A stretch of DNA of 64,000 nucleotides. Origin: Homalodisca vitripennis (Eukaryota > Arthropoda > Insecta > Hemiptera > Cicadellidae). Under the pieces are notes generated by a model. It had not been told where the DNA came from, ran no database searches, and saw nothing but the letters and a program-made list of their open reading frames with translations. The position numbers and the translations under genes are program-made. The first letter of the stretch is position 1. Each line of letters opens with the position of its first letter. The stretch lies in NCBI RefSeq assembly GCF_021130785.1, contig NC_060213.1, forward strand, positions 118,673,001 through 118,737,000, read 5' to 3'. Positions 40,701 through 52,094 of the stretch are shown here, one piece after another.

Positions 40701-42329
40701 TGATATTTAAATTTATTGTTTTATATAACTATATGGTTAATGGTCATAAATGGTTAATTATTTAGGGTTACGTTCAATACAGGACTATGTAGTGATAACC
40801 TCGTAAATTGTACAATTGTTTATGAACAGAAAAACTTTTGTTTAATGTATGGTTAAATAAACGTATTAACTATCCTAAAAACTATGCTGTTATTGGTAAG
40901 GTAGTTTGTAAGAAAAATGCACGAAATATTTGCTTTATTAATATCCACACATGTCCAACCGAACTCAGGTGTTTTAGCTGACTAGAACTTTGAAGCTTCA
41001 AAACATAAAACATATAATTTAATTAATCACAACTTGGTTGTAAATGAAGAAAGGAGGTTTAGATCCAAAAGATATAAACTCCTCTTGCGTTAACAAATAG
41101 TGCTATCCGGCTGAGAGATATGAATTGTTATTACACAATTTAACTTTATTAGCTTGTTACACCGCAAGATGGCGATAAGGTTTACTACAGAACGCGATAA
41201 ACCGCGATTATCTTGAGCCACATAGTTGCCTGTTTGTTCTGATTCTTTCCTGTTCCTGTGCAAACGGCGTTTTATAGATCGTTAGCGACGTAAATGGACT
41301 TGAATATGAAGAAATACAGGGTGAAAATTTAGTCTAGAACCGGCCTCCCAGCTGTCGAGCGATTACATACAAAAATACAGGATACCACTTTTAGTTTACC
41401 AACTTTACACTAAATATCCACATTTAATTTTCAAATTTATTTAAATATAATGAAAGTTCAAAATCAATTAAAAGTGTTTTGCGAGTAGAAAAAACGCAGA
41501 AAATTGGACCTCAAAGTGTTAAGCCGGACTCAGACTTAATGGACACTTCAGCAATGACATGAACTACCCATTACAAGAACAAGTTATATTTTAAATACTG
41601 ATAAAATAAGGAACATTTTTTGTTGCGTTTTATTTATTAGAGTTTAATTTAATTGTTCTTTTTGGACTTTGACCAAGACTCCTATAGATATTGAAATGTG
41701 ACAGAAAATGTATTAGTAACCTTTGTAGTCAGCATCATATAACTTATAGTTCCTGCAACAATCGAATTCTTCGTTATTAGATGTAAAACCAGAGATGATG
41801 AAGGGAACCGATGGTATGTTTAACCTTTTAAACGCAAAATTCTCTTATAGATATTACAGAAAATTTTAATTTAAAATCAGTTAAAGTAATTATATTATTA
41901 GTTTAAATGTTTTATTTAATGAATGTAACTGATAAAAAGGCACCCAATGAACGGGAACAAAAAAGCTAGACCGCCAAACAAGCTTCATGTAATGTCACCG
42001 AGTATACACGCCATGGGCACCCCAAGAAACATGGCAGAGAGAAAAAACAGAGGAACAGCTGCTGTCGGTCGGTACTCCTACGGTGTTCAGTTTGGTCGTA
42101 AGGAGATAGCGGTAGTGAGTAAAATATTACTGCCACCGCTGTAATATTTTACACCCTGCCACCTAGCGGCAAATTCGACTATTATAATGGCTGCTAATAT
42201 TTTAAAATGTAGTTTGCGGGATACCTAGTCTTTGGGATTATAAGGACGTCAGTGCTTTAAACTAACTCAAGTATGGATTTTAAAGGGTTTATCCCGTAAT
42301 AAAACAAAATTTAAACAAAAATTATACTG
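37770..42329. other. Gene-poor AT-rich spacer
   Basis: No supported gene. A 93-residue open frame at 39859-40140 (+) starts MFSTSSQSTSEQPKFLL and has fair composition but no family I know and no visible splice context. A G9 run lies at about 38362. The right part (41940-42300) is somewhat GC-richer and leads into the 95-bp satellite. Confidence 0.45.
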
Positions 42330-43290
42330 CGAACCCCTTAGTGGTCAGTTTATTCCGCTTACTGAATCTCGCAGGAGGTTTGTGACCGTCTACATACTAA
42401 CCTAGTGTATGTAGGGCAAAAACTCATCCAGAACTCGACTAAAGTCCCTTTCCCAGTACTCGTATATGAATAAGTGGTGATTTTGTACATCTCCACTTTA
42501 ACTACTCATATGACAGAAGATCTGTGATCGTGACCACCTAAGCAAACATATGTAGTGCCAAAACTCACCAAGAACTAGACTAAAGTCCCCTACCAAGTAC
42601 TCGTGTATGACATACGTATGATCGTGAATCCCCTTGGTAGACGGATGTAATGTCCCAACTCACCAAGAACTAGACTAAAGTCCCCTACCAAGTACTCGTG
42701 TATGACATACGTATGATCGTGAATCCCCTTGGCAGACGGATGTAATGTCCCAACTCACCAAGAACTAGACTAAAGTCCCCTACCAAGTACTCGTGTATGA
42801 CATACGTATGATCGTGAATCCCCTTGGCAGACGGATGTAATGTCCCAACCCACCAAGAACTAGACTAAAGTCCCCTACCAAGTACTCGTGTATGACATAC
42901 GTATGATCGTGAATCCCCTTGGCAGACGGATGTAATGTCCAAACTCACCAAGAACTAGACTAAAGTCCCCTACCAAGTACTCGTGTATGACATACGTATG
43001 ATCGTGAATCCCCTTGGCAGACGGATGTAATGTCCAAACTCACCAAGAACTAGACTAAAGTCCCCTACCAAGTACTCGTGTATGACATACGTATGATCGT
43101 GAATCCCCTTGGCAGACGGATGTAATGTCCCAACTCACCAAGAACTAGACTAAAGTCCCCTACCAAGTACTCGTGTATGACATACGTATGATCGTGAATC
43201 CCCTTTGCAGACGGATGTAATGTCCAAACTCACCAAGAACTCTGAACCAAAGTTCCGCACCAACTACTTGTGTACTTGTGAGACGACCGT
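42330..43290. repeat. 95-bp satellite array, about 7 regular monomers plus diverged edges
   Basis: The regular core (about 42560-43240) repeats every 95 bp: CTCACCAAGAACTAGACTAA, AGTCCCCTACCAAGTACTCG, TGTATGACATACGTATGATC, GTGAATCCCCTTGGCAGACG. Each monomer contains the palindrome CATACGTATG. Monomers at 42330-42560 and after 43210 are diverged. Confidence 0.95.
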
Positions 43291-44860
43291 CACGAATAAT
43301 TTTTAATTTCATAACTCACGTATATTCGTCATTCGGAAAATATTATAAACCAAAAATAAGATAAAATAAACATAAAAGAATAGTATATTTTATATAATTT
43401 TCCTCAATAGCTCCAGCCAACATATTTTCCAGTAAAACCAAAACGATTGTCTGATATCAATGTAAATTATTAGAGACAGGCCCTACTTAATTGTGTTTAA
43501 AATTCTAATGATATTTACCATGATCTTTTGTTCCAGATTACAATAATGGTAATGACTAACACAAGAGCAGCTCGGCCTACCTCAGGGTCGATGCTTGGGT
43601 ACTGTTATGGTTATGGCCGTAACATAACAAACTTTCTAATAGTGAAAAAAGAAGTAAACTGTAATAAATAAAATAAAATGTATGTAAGTAATTTTCTACA
43701 TGTAGTTAATGTAAGAATTGCTTTGTTCTGTTCATGTACGCTACGATTTGTTTGGATAGTAGCGTAAACATGCAATAAAACAGACATGAGAACTGGACCC
43801 GTTTGATGACATTGGTTTACGAGCATATTGTTTCATTAGAAGATTTTACGTGCTTAGATATCAGACAAAAAACCCAAAATATTAATTAAACTGTTTAAAA
43901 AACAAAAAGAACCTTTTAGAAGAGAAGATTAGCAAATAAATTAAATCAGCTGCAACAACTGAAATAAACTATGTTTGTGAAATGTGTTTAAAAGCAAGTA
44001 ATGTGTTGCTAAGTACATAGAAATGGTTGCTTGATAATTTAACGTACGTCATTTGGAATTCAATAAAAGAACAAAATAACTTTATATAAGTATATAATTA
44101 TATTGGTATGTTGTTTAAAAGGTATCAGCTTTGAGTTAAAAAAATTATGTGAGACAAAAACGTAGACGATTTGTATACAAAAAAAATATATAGCTAGATC
44201 AAGAACAACGCTTTGCAATAAAGGTCTTAAAGCTTAGTTATTTATTCTGGTTTGTGGACCCAAGAATGTAAGATGTATAACATTTCTAACATAAAATTTA
44301 GAGCCTTTTACCAATAGAATGTTATAAATTTATACTAAAATGTGCTTTTACTTTACTAAAAATATTGTATATTTATATCGTACTTTTAAAACACACACAT
44401 GTATAAATGTTATTATGAATATATTAAAATAAATATATTTTGATGACAGAGAGTTAATTTCCTAGTACGTAACTAATATAGTCAGAATAATTAATAGCAG
44501 TAGTGCTCTAAATTTCACCTAATGATTTAGTTTTTAAACTGCTACATGTTTTATTGCATCTTACTCAACTTACCAATTTTAAAGACGAAGTATTAAAGGT
44601 TTAGCTCACTAATATCTAATGGTATTTTAAATCAGCGATCAATCCAGACATAAAGATATCACATGCATATTTTGCAGTGTTAAATATAATCATTTGTGTA
44701 GATTCTAACATTAACTGAGGGGTATAACTCAGCGAGAATGCATCTGGCATTATATCCAAGTAATTAAATCAAATGACAGATCATAAATCAGAGTACCTCA
44801 AGTTGCGTGACCTCATGTGTTAGGCCGAAGATTTTACTTCAGATCCAAACATGTGGCAAG
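43291..44860. other. AT-rich spacer
   Basis: No gene, RNA or repeat array is seen. A 71-residue - strand open frame (43611-43826) has no recognisable feature. Confidence 0.5.
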
Positions 44861-45950
44861 ATATAGGTACATGAACTGCAAAGAGAATGTGTAAGGGACA
44901 CACTATCGGGGTAAGAGCTGCCGATGTGTGTTGAGAGAAACTGCAATGTGAGATTGCGAAGTAGACACGGTAGTAGCTACCTAACATTACTGTGGTCTTG
45001 TCGTGTGGCTACGAAGATACTTCTTAAGATACAAGCATGTGGCAAGATCACAGATAAGAGAAACTAAAATGTAAGCCTGCAAAGTAGACACGGTAGTAGC
45101 TACCTAACATTGCTGTGGTCTTATAGTGAGGGCTCGATGATACTCATTAAGGTAAAACGATGTGCCAAGATCACAGATAAGAGAAACTGCAATGTGATAC
45201 TGCGAAGTAGACACGGTAGTAGCTACCTAGCATTGCTGTTGTCTTATCGTGTGTGCCTGATGATACTCCTTAAGGAACAAGCATTTGGCAAGATCACAGA
45301 TAAGAGAAACTGCAATGTGATACTGCGAAGTAGACACGGTAGTAGCTACCAAGCATTGCTGTTGTCTTATCGTGTGTGCCTGATGATACTCCTTAAGGAA
45401 CAAGCATTTGGCAAGATCACAGATAAGAGAAACTGCAATGTGATACTGCGAAGTAGACACGGTAGTAGCTACCTAGCATTGCTGTGGTCTTATCGTGTGG
45501 GTCTGATGATACTCCTTGAGGTACAAGCATGTGGCAAGATCACAGATAAGAGAAACTGCAATGTGAAATTGTGAAGTACGTCACGGTAGTAGCTACCAAG
45601 CATTGATGTGGTCTAATCGTGTGTGTCTGATGATACTCCTTAAGGAACAAGCATTTGGCAAGATCACAGATAAGAGAAACTGCAATGTGATACTGCGAAG
45701 TAGACACGGTAGTAGCTACCTAGCCTTGCTGTGGTCTTATAGTGAGGGCTCCAAGATACTCCTTAAGATACAAGCATGTGACAAGATCGCAGTGAAGAAA
45801 AAGTGCAATGTGAATTTTCAAAGGAGACGGGAAAGATCTGCTCAGAACCGCTGTGGTCTAAGAGTGTGGGTCAAAAAATTCTCCTTAAAATCCAAGTATG
45901 TGACAAGATCACAGAGAAAAAAACTGCAATGTCAATTTTAAGAAGGAAAC
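44861..45950. repeat. 123-bp satellite array, about 8-9 monomers
   Basis: Monomers of 123 bp contain GACACGGTAGTAGCTACCTA, GCATTGCTGTGGTCTTATCG, CCTTAAGGAACAAGCATTTG and GCAAGATCACAGATAAGAGA. Because 123 is a multiple of three, one frame stays open through several monomers (45110-45574 and 45603-45941, +), giving a 41-residue peptide repeat. I read that as a by-product of the period: both edges decay, the frame breaks between the two stretches, and codon use shows nothing gene-like. Edge monomers (44861-45060 and after 45760) are diverged. Confidence 0.93.
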
Positions 45951-48900
45951 ATGGATAGATTTTCCTAGCACCACCATATGTTAGGCTGTGTGAGTCCGAA
46001 CAAAAAAGGCTTTGTTGCAATACAACTACCCGTATGTTTCAGTAATAAATGTACGAGTATATATCATGAAAAAGGCTTCACATTTACTTTTTGTTTTTAT
46101 TTTGGAATATAAAATAATACTGTGTAAGTATGTATAGATCTGAAGCAATAATTTGTGTTTGATTTAGGATATTGAAATATATATAAGTGTATTCACATGA
46201 GGTAAATATACATTTAAATTCTATTTTTTATACGATGTATGAATTAATAGTTATGGATGTAGGTCAGTTTTATTATTTACAACAATATGTTTTTGTAATA
46301 GTAATTTAAATTGTAAGAAGTAATTTCGATAAGGTATATTTGTATTCAAAATAAAATGCTTGTAGGACTTAAAGCTTGAGTAACTTAATAGCTCACTTTA
46401 TATTGAATTAAATATACATTTAGCATGAAGAAAATTAACCGTCCATAATTCAATTTATAAATATGAGCAGTAATAGCAATCGTGAAGTAATTTCAATTAT
46501 TTATTAAATGTTACTTGAATTATTGTGTGTTTGTAAAATTAACTTGTGTTTTTGTCATACCCTATACAGTACAACTCGAGTTGCAAGACCATTTTCACTA
46601 TACATTACTTGATTTTATTGTATTTCAAAGAGACCATTATATATTTGATTACGTTTATATAACAATCTTTCAGTAAATAACCGCTAAATTGAATAAAATC
46701 CTGTGCAAACTAGGGTTTTTTATTGCTAATGTTACTATAGTGCAGGAACGTATTTGAATCTTAATTTTTTGTTATAAATAAGCTAGTTATTCTAGATTCG
46801 ACTAGTATTTTATATTTTGATAATGCACCAGGGTGTGTTACATTGTTTGTAAACCTGGCAAGGGTTTGTACAATAAAGATAGCCAGATTACCTTTATCGT
46901 TAAAGATTAATTTCGTATATCTGTTCAATTTTTAATATTACGTTACTTCGATGCTAAAATATATTACATGGATTAAAATATAATAAATGCGTTACGTATA
47001 TTTCTCAAACGAATTGGTCTATTTGTATTTATGATTATACAATAAAAAATTATGTTTTCTTATTGTTATCCCTGGTTGCCACACATGAGAAATTTCTCAA
47101 TAACATGAGTTGAACCAGACAACTAAAATCACTAGCAATAGATAATGCTTTTAATAAATTGTATTATTGTATTTTCTTAATAAATGGCTTTAAATAGTTT
47201 TTAATTTTGGTTTGCAAGGAACTATTAAATGTATTTAATTATTCCAAAACCAACGCTATAACCACTTTTAATTTACTGCTAAACTATTACGTTTGCGATT
47301 AAGGCCAGGGAAATACGATAGCAAGCATTTATATTTTATACATGTAGGTCTGTATTAATAAAAATACAAATTTAGTTTAAAATAGATCTTAAATAAGTTA
47401 ATAAGTCACTTAACGTCTTTATTTCCCTGTTTTTAAACTAAGGTGTCTTAAGATAGTGTGTCATTGACTATTTTATTAACATTATTTTGAAAGGATTAAG
47501 AACTTATATTTTTGTTCAGAACGACTGATAAGAACTATGTGTTTAACTGCTAACATATAGTTCAAAAAAGTCATATTCTTGTTGTAAATATGTCTTTTTT
47601 ACATCTGCCTCAGGATCTACAGTAGGAGGAGCATAAGTCTATGTTGTCAGTTACACTGAGCAGCGTATCATGCACACCACTAACCACAATGTTTAAGATA
47701 TCGTAGTAAGGGATAACTCGATAAACATACTGCTGACGATGGTTGAGAATCATCTCACACTGATTATTAGAGGTTAGAGCAGAACTGGTCTTAATCTTCC
47801 ATAAATACTCATGTTGAAGTTCCTGTTTTTGCAGATCCTCGGAGTATACATTATAGGTTTAAGTGCAAAAAAAGATTCCTAATTTTTTCCGAAAGAAAAG
47901 ATTTAAACCAAATTTGCATCCTTATCTGACTTATTTAGGAAATATAACTGCTGCCATCAAGCAATTTTATTCCAGGATAATATCATATTTTTAGATATAG
48001 TTATTTGGTAATACCATACACGTACACCGAATTTTAAAACTGCGCTTATTTGATCTGTTATTAATTATGATTTACGTTTATATTACAAATATTTACTGTA
48101 ATTCTTTACATATACTTGTGTACAAAAACTGAGCTTGAAATTCTAATTACAGAGTTATTTTTCCTTTAAAATTTAATTCTTCATAACAGTAGAATAACAG
48201 AGTGTTCTGTAATTTATTTACACAATACGAGTTGCAAATCTTGTGAAGCAATATACTCGTGGATGTGGAAGAGACATAATTAGGTACGCAGGGTTGAGAA
48301 TGAAAAAAGAAATGATAAGAGAACTTCTGCATAGAGCTAATTGCGTTGCGTAACTTGTATGTGGGCCTCCGGGCCTAAATTATAACTTTGCATTGTTCTT
48401 AAGTAAAACTGAACTTGAAAGCGGCACGGTAACTAATTAAGGTTTACTTTTTAAGTGGTTTTTTGAATTGGGTTTATAAAAATGGTTTATTTACTTTGTG
48501 ATAAATTAAATAAATTGACTCCTTATTTTCAAAGTGAGTAAAGAGAGTGTAAAGTGGCTTTCAAACACTTAAAACGTATTTGTAGGACCAGTGGTGTAAT
48601 AAAACAATTAAGCTGTGAAAATCATAATGTGGAAAATGAATACCTCTCAAACCCCGTGCCGGTGTTATGTGTGATTGTTTCTCGTACTCGTGACTTGTGC
48701 TCGGGACGTCTGCAGTAACAAAGCCTATATTAGACTCCAAGCAGCTTTTGGGTACGTTTGAAACCTTTTCTGTCACTTATTTTCTTCTTTAAATTTTCTC
48801 TTTTTGTATTTACTAATACTTCCCCCACCTTACGAAGAAGATATATTCCAATCTTCGAAACGTTGTGTTATACCTTTTTTAGCCATAACGATGGCAAATA

Positions 48901-50889
48901 TCCGAAATCCTGTTTTCAAGTCAAACCTTCCATCGTCAATAACAAATTTTAAACAAAGAAGTATAAATACCTATTGTTTTGGTATGTTATAGTCTTATAA
49001 TAAAATACATGAGAGTAATAAATGTGGGTAAAAAATACATTAATGGAAAATGCTCAAAATAGGCTATTTGCACGCAAATTGAAATTCTTGGCGACGAATT
49101 AGTTCAAAGTATCTGTCACGTGTAATGACAGATAATTGATACTTGCAGAATTCATATGAAACAAGATAAATAGAAACTTCATAACATGTTTAATTTATTG
49201 GGCTTTTGCACGATTTAGCAGTTTATCCTTCATAAAATAATTAGAGTTATCTGTCCAATGTGTAAATGGGAGAGCTTTCGAGAACTGTGATAACAAGTTT
49301 ATACAAGGCGTTCATAAACTAATACATAATTTTTAATTCTGTACAGATAAAACTTTAGCAGTGACAGCTTACAGTTTGACCCAGATACTGATTTTTGATT
49401 TATAAGATATTTTAAATATTTTCCATATATAGAGAGTATGAGACCGAACCCAAATGGTCCGTGGTAGTTAAGCGAATTGAAATTCACGCGCAAACATCTG
49501 CCCACAATCTGTAATGGTATCTGTAATTAACGCAAGATCTACTGAAATAATAATAATATCTGGTAATCATTCCAAATGTGAGACAATCCCTGCATAGCAC
49601 GGTGACGGGTCACGACGACTGTTGTATCAACTAAGTGACGGCATGGAGTTTTACCGTATCCTCCACCTCCTCTGGGACCGATTAGTGGAATGCCATTCAC
49701 TTTAATAAGGTGTGACTGGAGGTTTGAAATCCAGAAGTGCGGTTTACATCTTTAAATGAGCACTGTGTTGCATACCAATAAATCTTACTATAGTTAGTTA
49801 CAGATTTGCAATACAGAGACCAAAGAGTTGGCGATGCCGCAGTATTATGCAGCTGCATTTTTGTCATTATATAAGAAGTCTAATAATTTACTAAATATAA
49901 CTATGTATTAAAATATATAAGTTCTCATTTAAACACTTCTCAATCGAGGATCCTAAATATCTGGTGATTTTTACACATTGGAATGAAATATATTTTTCTC
50001 ACATAATCGAATTAATACACTGAAGATTTTCATACGTACTGTTACAATTTTTTAACTTTTGAACTATAAATTTAGTTTATATTTGGCAAACCCGAAGCTG
50101 AGCTAAAAAGTAAATAGCCCCGCCCTTTATACTAATACTAGACGGAATTATCTGTCCTTATGTCAGTACATAATTTAACTTATCCTGTAAAATTTCTGTT
50201 TCAGTAAACAGAAATTTAACAGGAGGATTTATATAAAATATCTAAAGAAAAAGTAAAAGGTCCACTCAATATACATTTATAAATTTTTATTAAAACTTAA
50301 ATTTAAAACTTCTCTAAAATAATTTTGTAATTGTGTTAATTTTTCTGTGAAACTTATTTTTGATAGTTTAATAAAACATTTTATATGAAGTTTTAAAATG
50401 TTATAATGAGTAAATGGTTTATCTATTTATACATAAACATTGGGTTCTTCTATCTGATAGATGAAAGTTAGTGTACTAAATATTAAAGTACGTCAACGGT
50501 TTTACTGTTGGCGTAAATGTTACGTGAATTTGGAAAAACATCTTATTCACATGTTCTTGAACTTTGAAAGCTTTCGTCTCTCACAGTGAGCATTATTAAA
50601 GTCCTCTTTTGATGATTCTGCTGGGATGGTAAAGGCTTGCAGGGGCTGTGGTACAGTCGATTAAATATTTAGTGGCATTCATTATTAAGGAGCGCCAGTC
50701 CTTCTAGTAGTACACGCTGCACCGGTATAAAATATTATTGACGTGTTAACACGTGGATAGCACAAATTATAGGATAAACAAGACATATCAACAAGCATAG
50801 AAATTTCGCGTCTTCAATACTTGAGTTTTTTGCCGACCTTTAGCGAAACTCCTCACTTACGCAGCCATAACCATAGAAGCTTATAATAA
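45951..50889. other. Gene-poor AT-rich spacer
   Basis: No supported gene. It contains a retroelement-type hairpin copy (48831-48862) with a GC-richer stretch to its left (48560-48780) that may be part of the same dispersed element. Short open frames elsewhere have no recognisable content. Confidence 0.45.
48831..48862. repeat. Conserved hairpin ending GAAACGT, copy 3
   Basis: The stem is GAAGAT/ATCTTC (48837-48842 with 48851-48856), the loop is 8 nt (ATATTCCA) and GAAACG follows. The stem sequence differs from copies 1 and 2 on both sides, so pairing is kept by compensating changes. The downstream ATAACGATGGCAAATATCCG and CCTGTTTTC match the right arm of the 12641-12840 foldback. Confidence 0.7.
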
Positions 50890-50890
50890 A

Positions 50891-50892
<2 letters not shown>

Positions 50893-50927
<35 letters not shown>

Positions 50928-51060
50928 TAAATTGTATAAATGGCAATTGCCTTATTTAATTTCAATAAACATTGAATCGCAAAAAGTACTTGCTCCGCCG
51001 GGAGTCGAACCCGGATCTCTCACTTGCCGGGTGAATGTGCTACCATTACACCACAGAGCG
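50893..51060 (-). repeat. tRNA-headed SINE-like unit
   Basis: Read on the - strand, a tRNA-like head (51060-50990) is followed by an AT-rich body and ends in a (TA)n run at 50893-50924. This is the usual plan of a tRNA-derived SINE. The body segment 50928-51005 recurs at 51180-51257, so at least one partial second copy lies next to it. Confidence 0.6.
50990..51060 (-). tRNA. tRNA-like sequence, probably a pseudogene or SINE head
   Basis: The 71 nt fold as a cloverleaf. The acceptor CGCTCTG pairs with CGGAGCA, with a mismatch at the first pair. The D stem is GTGT/GCAC with loop AATGGTA. The anticodon stem is TTCAC/GTGAG with loop CCGGCAA. The T stem is CCGGG/CCCGG with loop TTCGACT. The formal anticodon is GGC (Ala), but position 33 is C instead of the invariant U and the first pair is mismatched. 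I therefore favour a tRNA-derived repeat over a working tRNA. Confidence 0.6.
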
Positions 51061-51179
51061 CTTACTTTTTCCGATTCAATTATTTTGTATTTGGCCGTAT
51101 CTGTCACATATGCGTTTAAATAAGCAAACTAACATATGATCGGAAGACCAAACACCTGTCAAACGACTTTTATTTACGT

Positions 51180-51277
51180 TAAATTGTATAAATGGCAATA
51201 GCCTTATTTAATTTCAATAAACGTTGAATCACAAAAAATACTTGCTCCACCGGGAGTGATTCAATGTTTATTGAAAT

Positions 51278-51308
<31 letters not shown>

Positions 51309-51310
51309 TA
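51180..51310. repeat. Truncated, folded-back copy of the SINE-like body
   Basis: Positions 51180-51257 repeat 50928-51005 with a few substitutions up to the GGGAGT of the T arm. There the sequence turns back on itself: GATTCAATGTTTATTGAAATTA (about 51257-51278) is the reverse complement of TTTCAATAAACGTTGAATC upstream, with one mismatch. A (TA)n run to 51310 follows. Confidence 0.75.
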
Positions 51311-51516
51311 AGTAGATATAAATATGGGGTTCCTAGCTCACTTTCGGAGCCAACAGTAAATCAAGGGAAAATACTGTTTAAAGGACAATAAACGAATCTG
51401 TAAAATCAAACAGTAACTCACGAATGAAAAATTAACCGAATCTATAGCTGTTTGCTTCTACTTTCTTGAGCTGTCAAATCAATCTATCGGAAATGTCTGC
51501 TACGACGAAAAATCTT

Positions 51517-51822
51517 CTACTCTACAAAATTGATAGTAACACAGTCTTTATCTTTAATAGTCTTCTTTCCAGTAACAACCAAGTGTAATTTATCATGTTT
51601 ATTCAATTCTTTAATCTTTTTTTCATCCAAAACAGTCAAAAATCTGTTCGGTAAGTGTACTTTATAATCTTCCAACTCGGCAATTATTGTAAACCCGAAT
51701 TTATCTTTCATTTTCTCCAGATTCAAAATTTTGTATTTCTTATTTTCTTCTAATTCCATTAATTTCTTATATTCTTTGATCTTTAAATCACCAACCTCAT
51801 TTAATTCTTTTAGTAGCTCCAT
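51517..51822 (-). CDS. Small protein, possibly OB-fold ssDNA-binding
   Basis: This 101-residue protein is lysine- and glutamate-rich. The N-terminal third looks helical; the rest alternates short strand-like segments (YKILNLEKM, FTIIAELEDYKVHLPNRF, KLHLVVTGKK, DCVTINFVE). That pattern suggests a small beta barrel of OB type. Similar short proteins accompany arthropod Polintons, and an ssDNA-binding role in replication would fit its place beside the polymerase, but this is inferred. The reading frame is intact. The start codon is the ATG of a TTATTTAAATGG motif, divergent from the polymerase gene 268 bp away, within a long inverted repeat. Confidence 0.6.
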   Translation of the reverse strand: MELLKELNEVGDLKIKEYKKLMELEENKKYKILNLEKMKDKFGFTIIAELEDYKVHLPNRFLTVLDEKKIKELNKHDKLHLVVTGKKTIKDKDCVTINFVE

Positions 51823-51836
51823 TTAAATAAGAAAAA
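51820..51836 (-). promoter_or_regulatory. TAAATG-type start motif (OB-like gene)
   Basis: On the - strand TTTCTTATTTAAATGG overlaps the ATG at 51822. It has the same form as the other Polinton starts. Confidence 0.7.
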
Positions 51837-52077
51837 TTTCTTAACTAAGGTTTGTAAGAGGCAATTTAAATTCTCTATACTACTTTTTTCAATAATTTTA
51901 AGTCTTAGTTTACACATTTTTTAAATAATAAATAGAAGAATCTATCACTGTTTCACCAGAAATTGTGCTGATTTCTGTCAAATTCAAGTAAAAATCATTA
52001 ATTTTTTAAATTCTAAAATTATTGAAAAAATAGTATAGAGAATTTAAATTGCCTCCTACAAACCTTAGTTAAGAAAT

Positions 52078-52094
52078 TTTTCTTATATAAATGG
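52078..52094 (+). promoter_or_regulatory. TAAATG-type start motif (polymerase gene)
   Basis: TTTCTTATATAAATGG, with ATG at 52091-52093. Confidence 0.75.

Noticed and set aside
41947..42144. 65-residue basic ORF beside the 95-bp satellite
   Set aside because: No family, no conservation evidence and within range of chance in a GC-richer patch.
45227..45460. - strand open frame over the 123-bp satellite
   Set aside because: It repeats the same peptide per monomer and is opposite an equally open + frame; both come from the period.
50990..51060. Functional tRNA-Ala(GGC)
   Set aside because: C at position 33, a mismatched first acceptor pair, a TA tail and a partial copy next door point to a tRNA-derived repeat.
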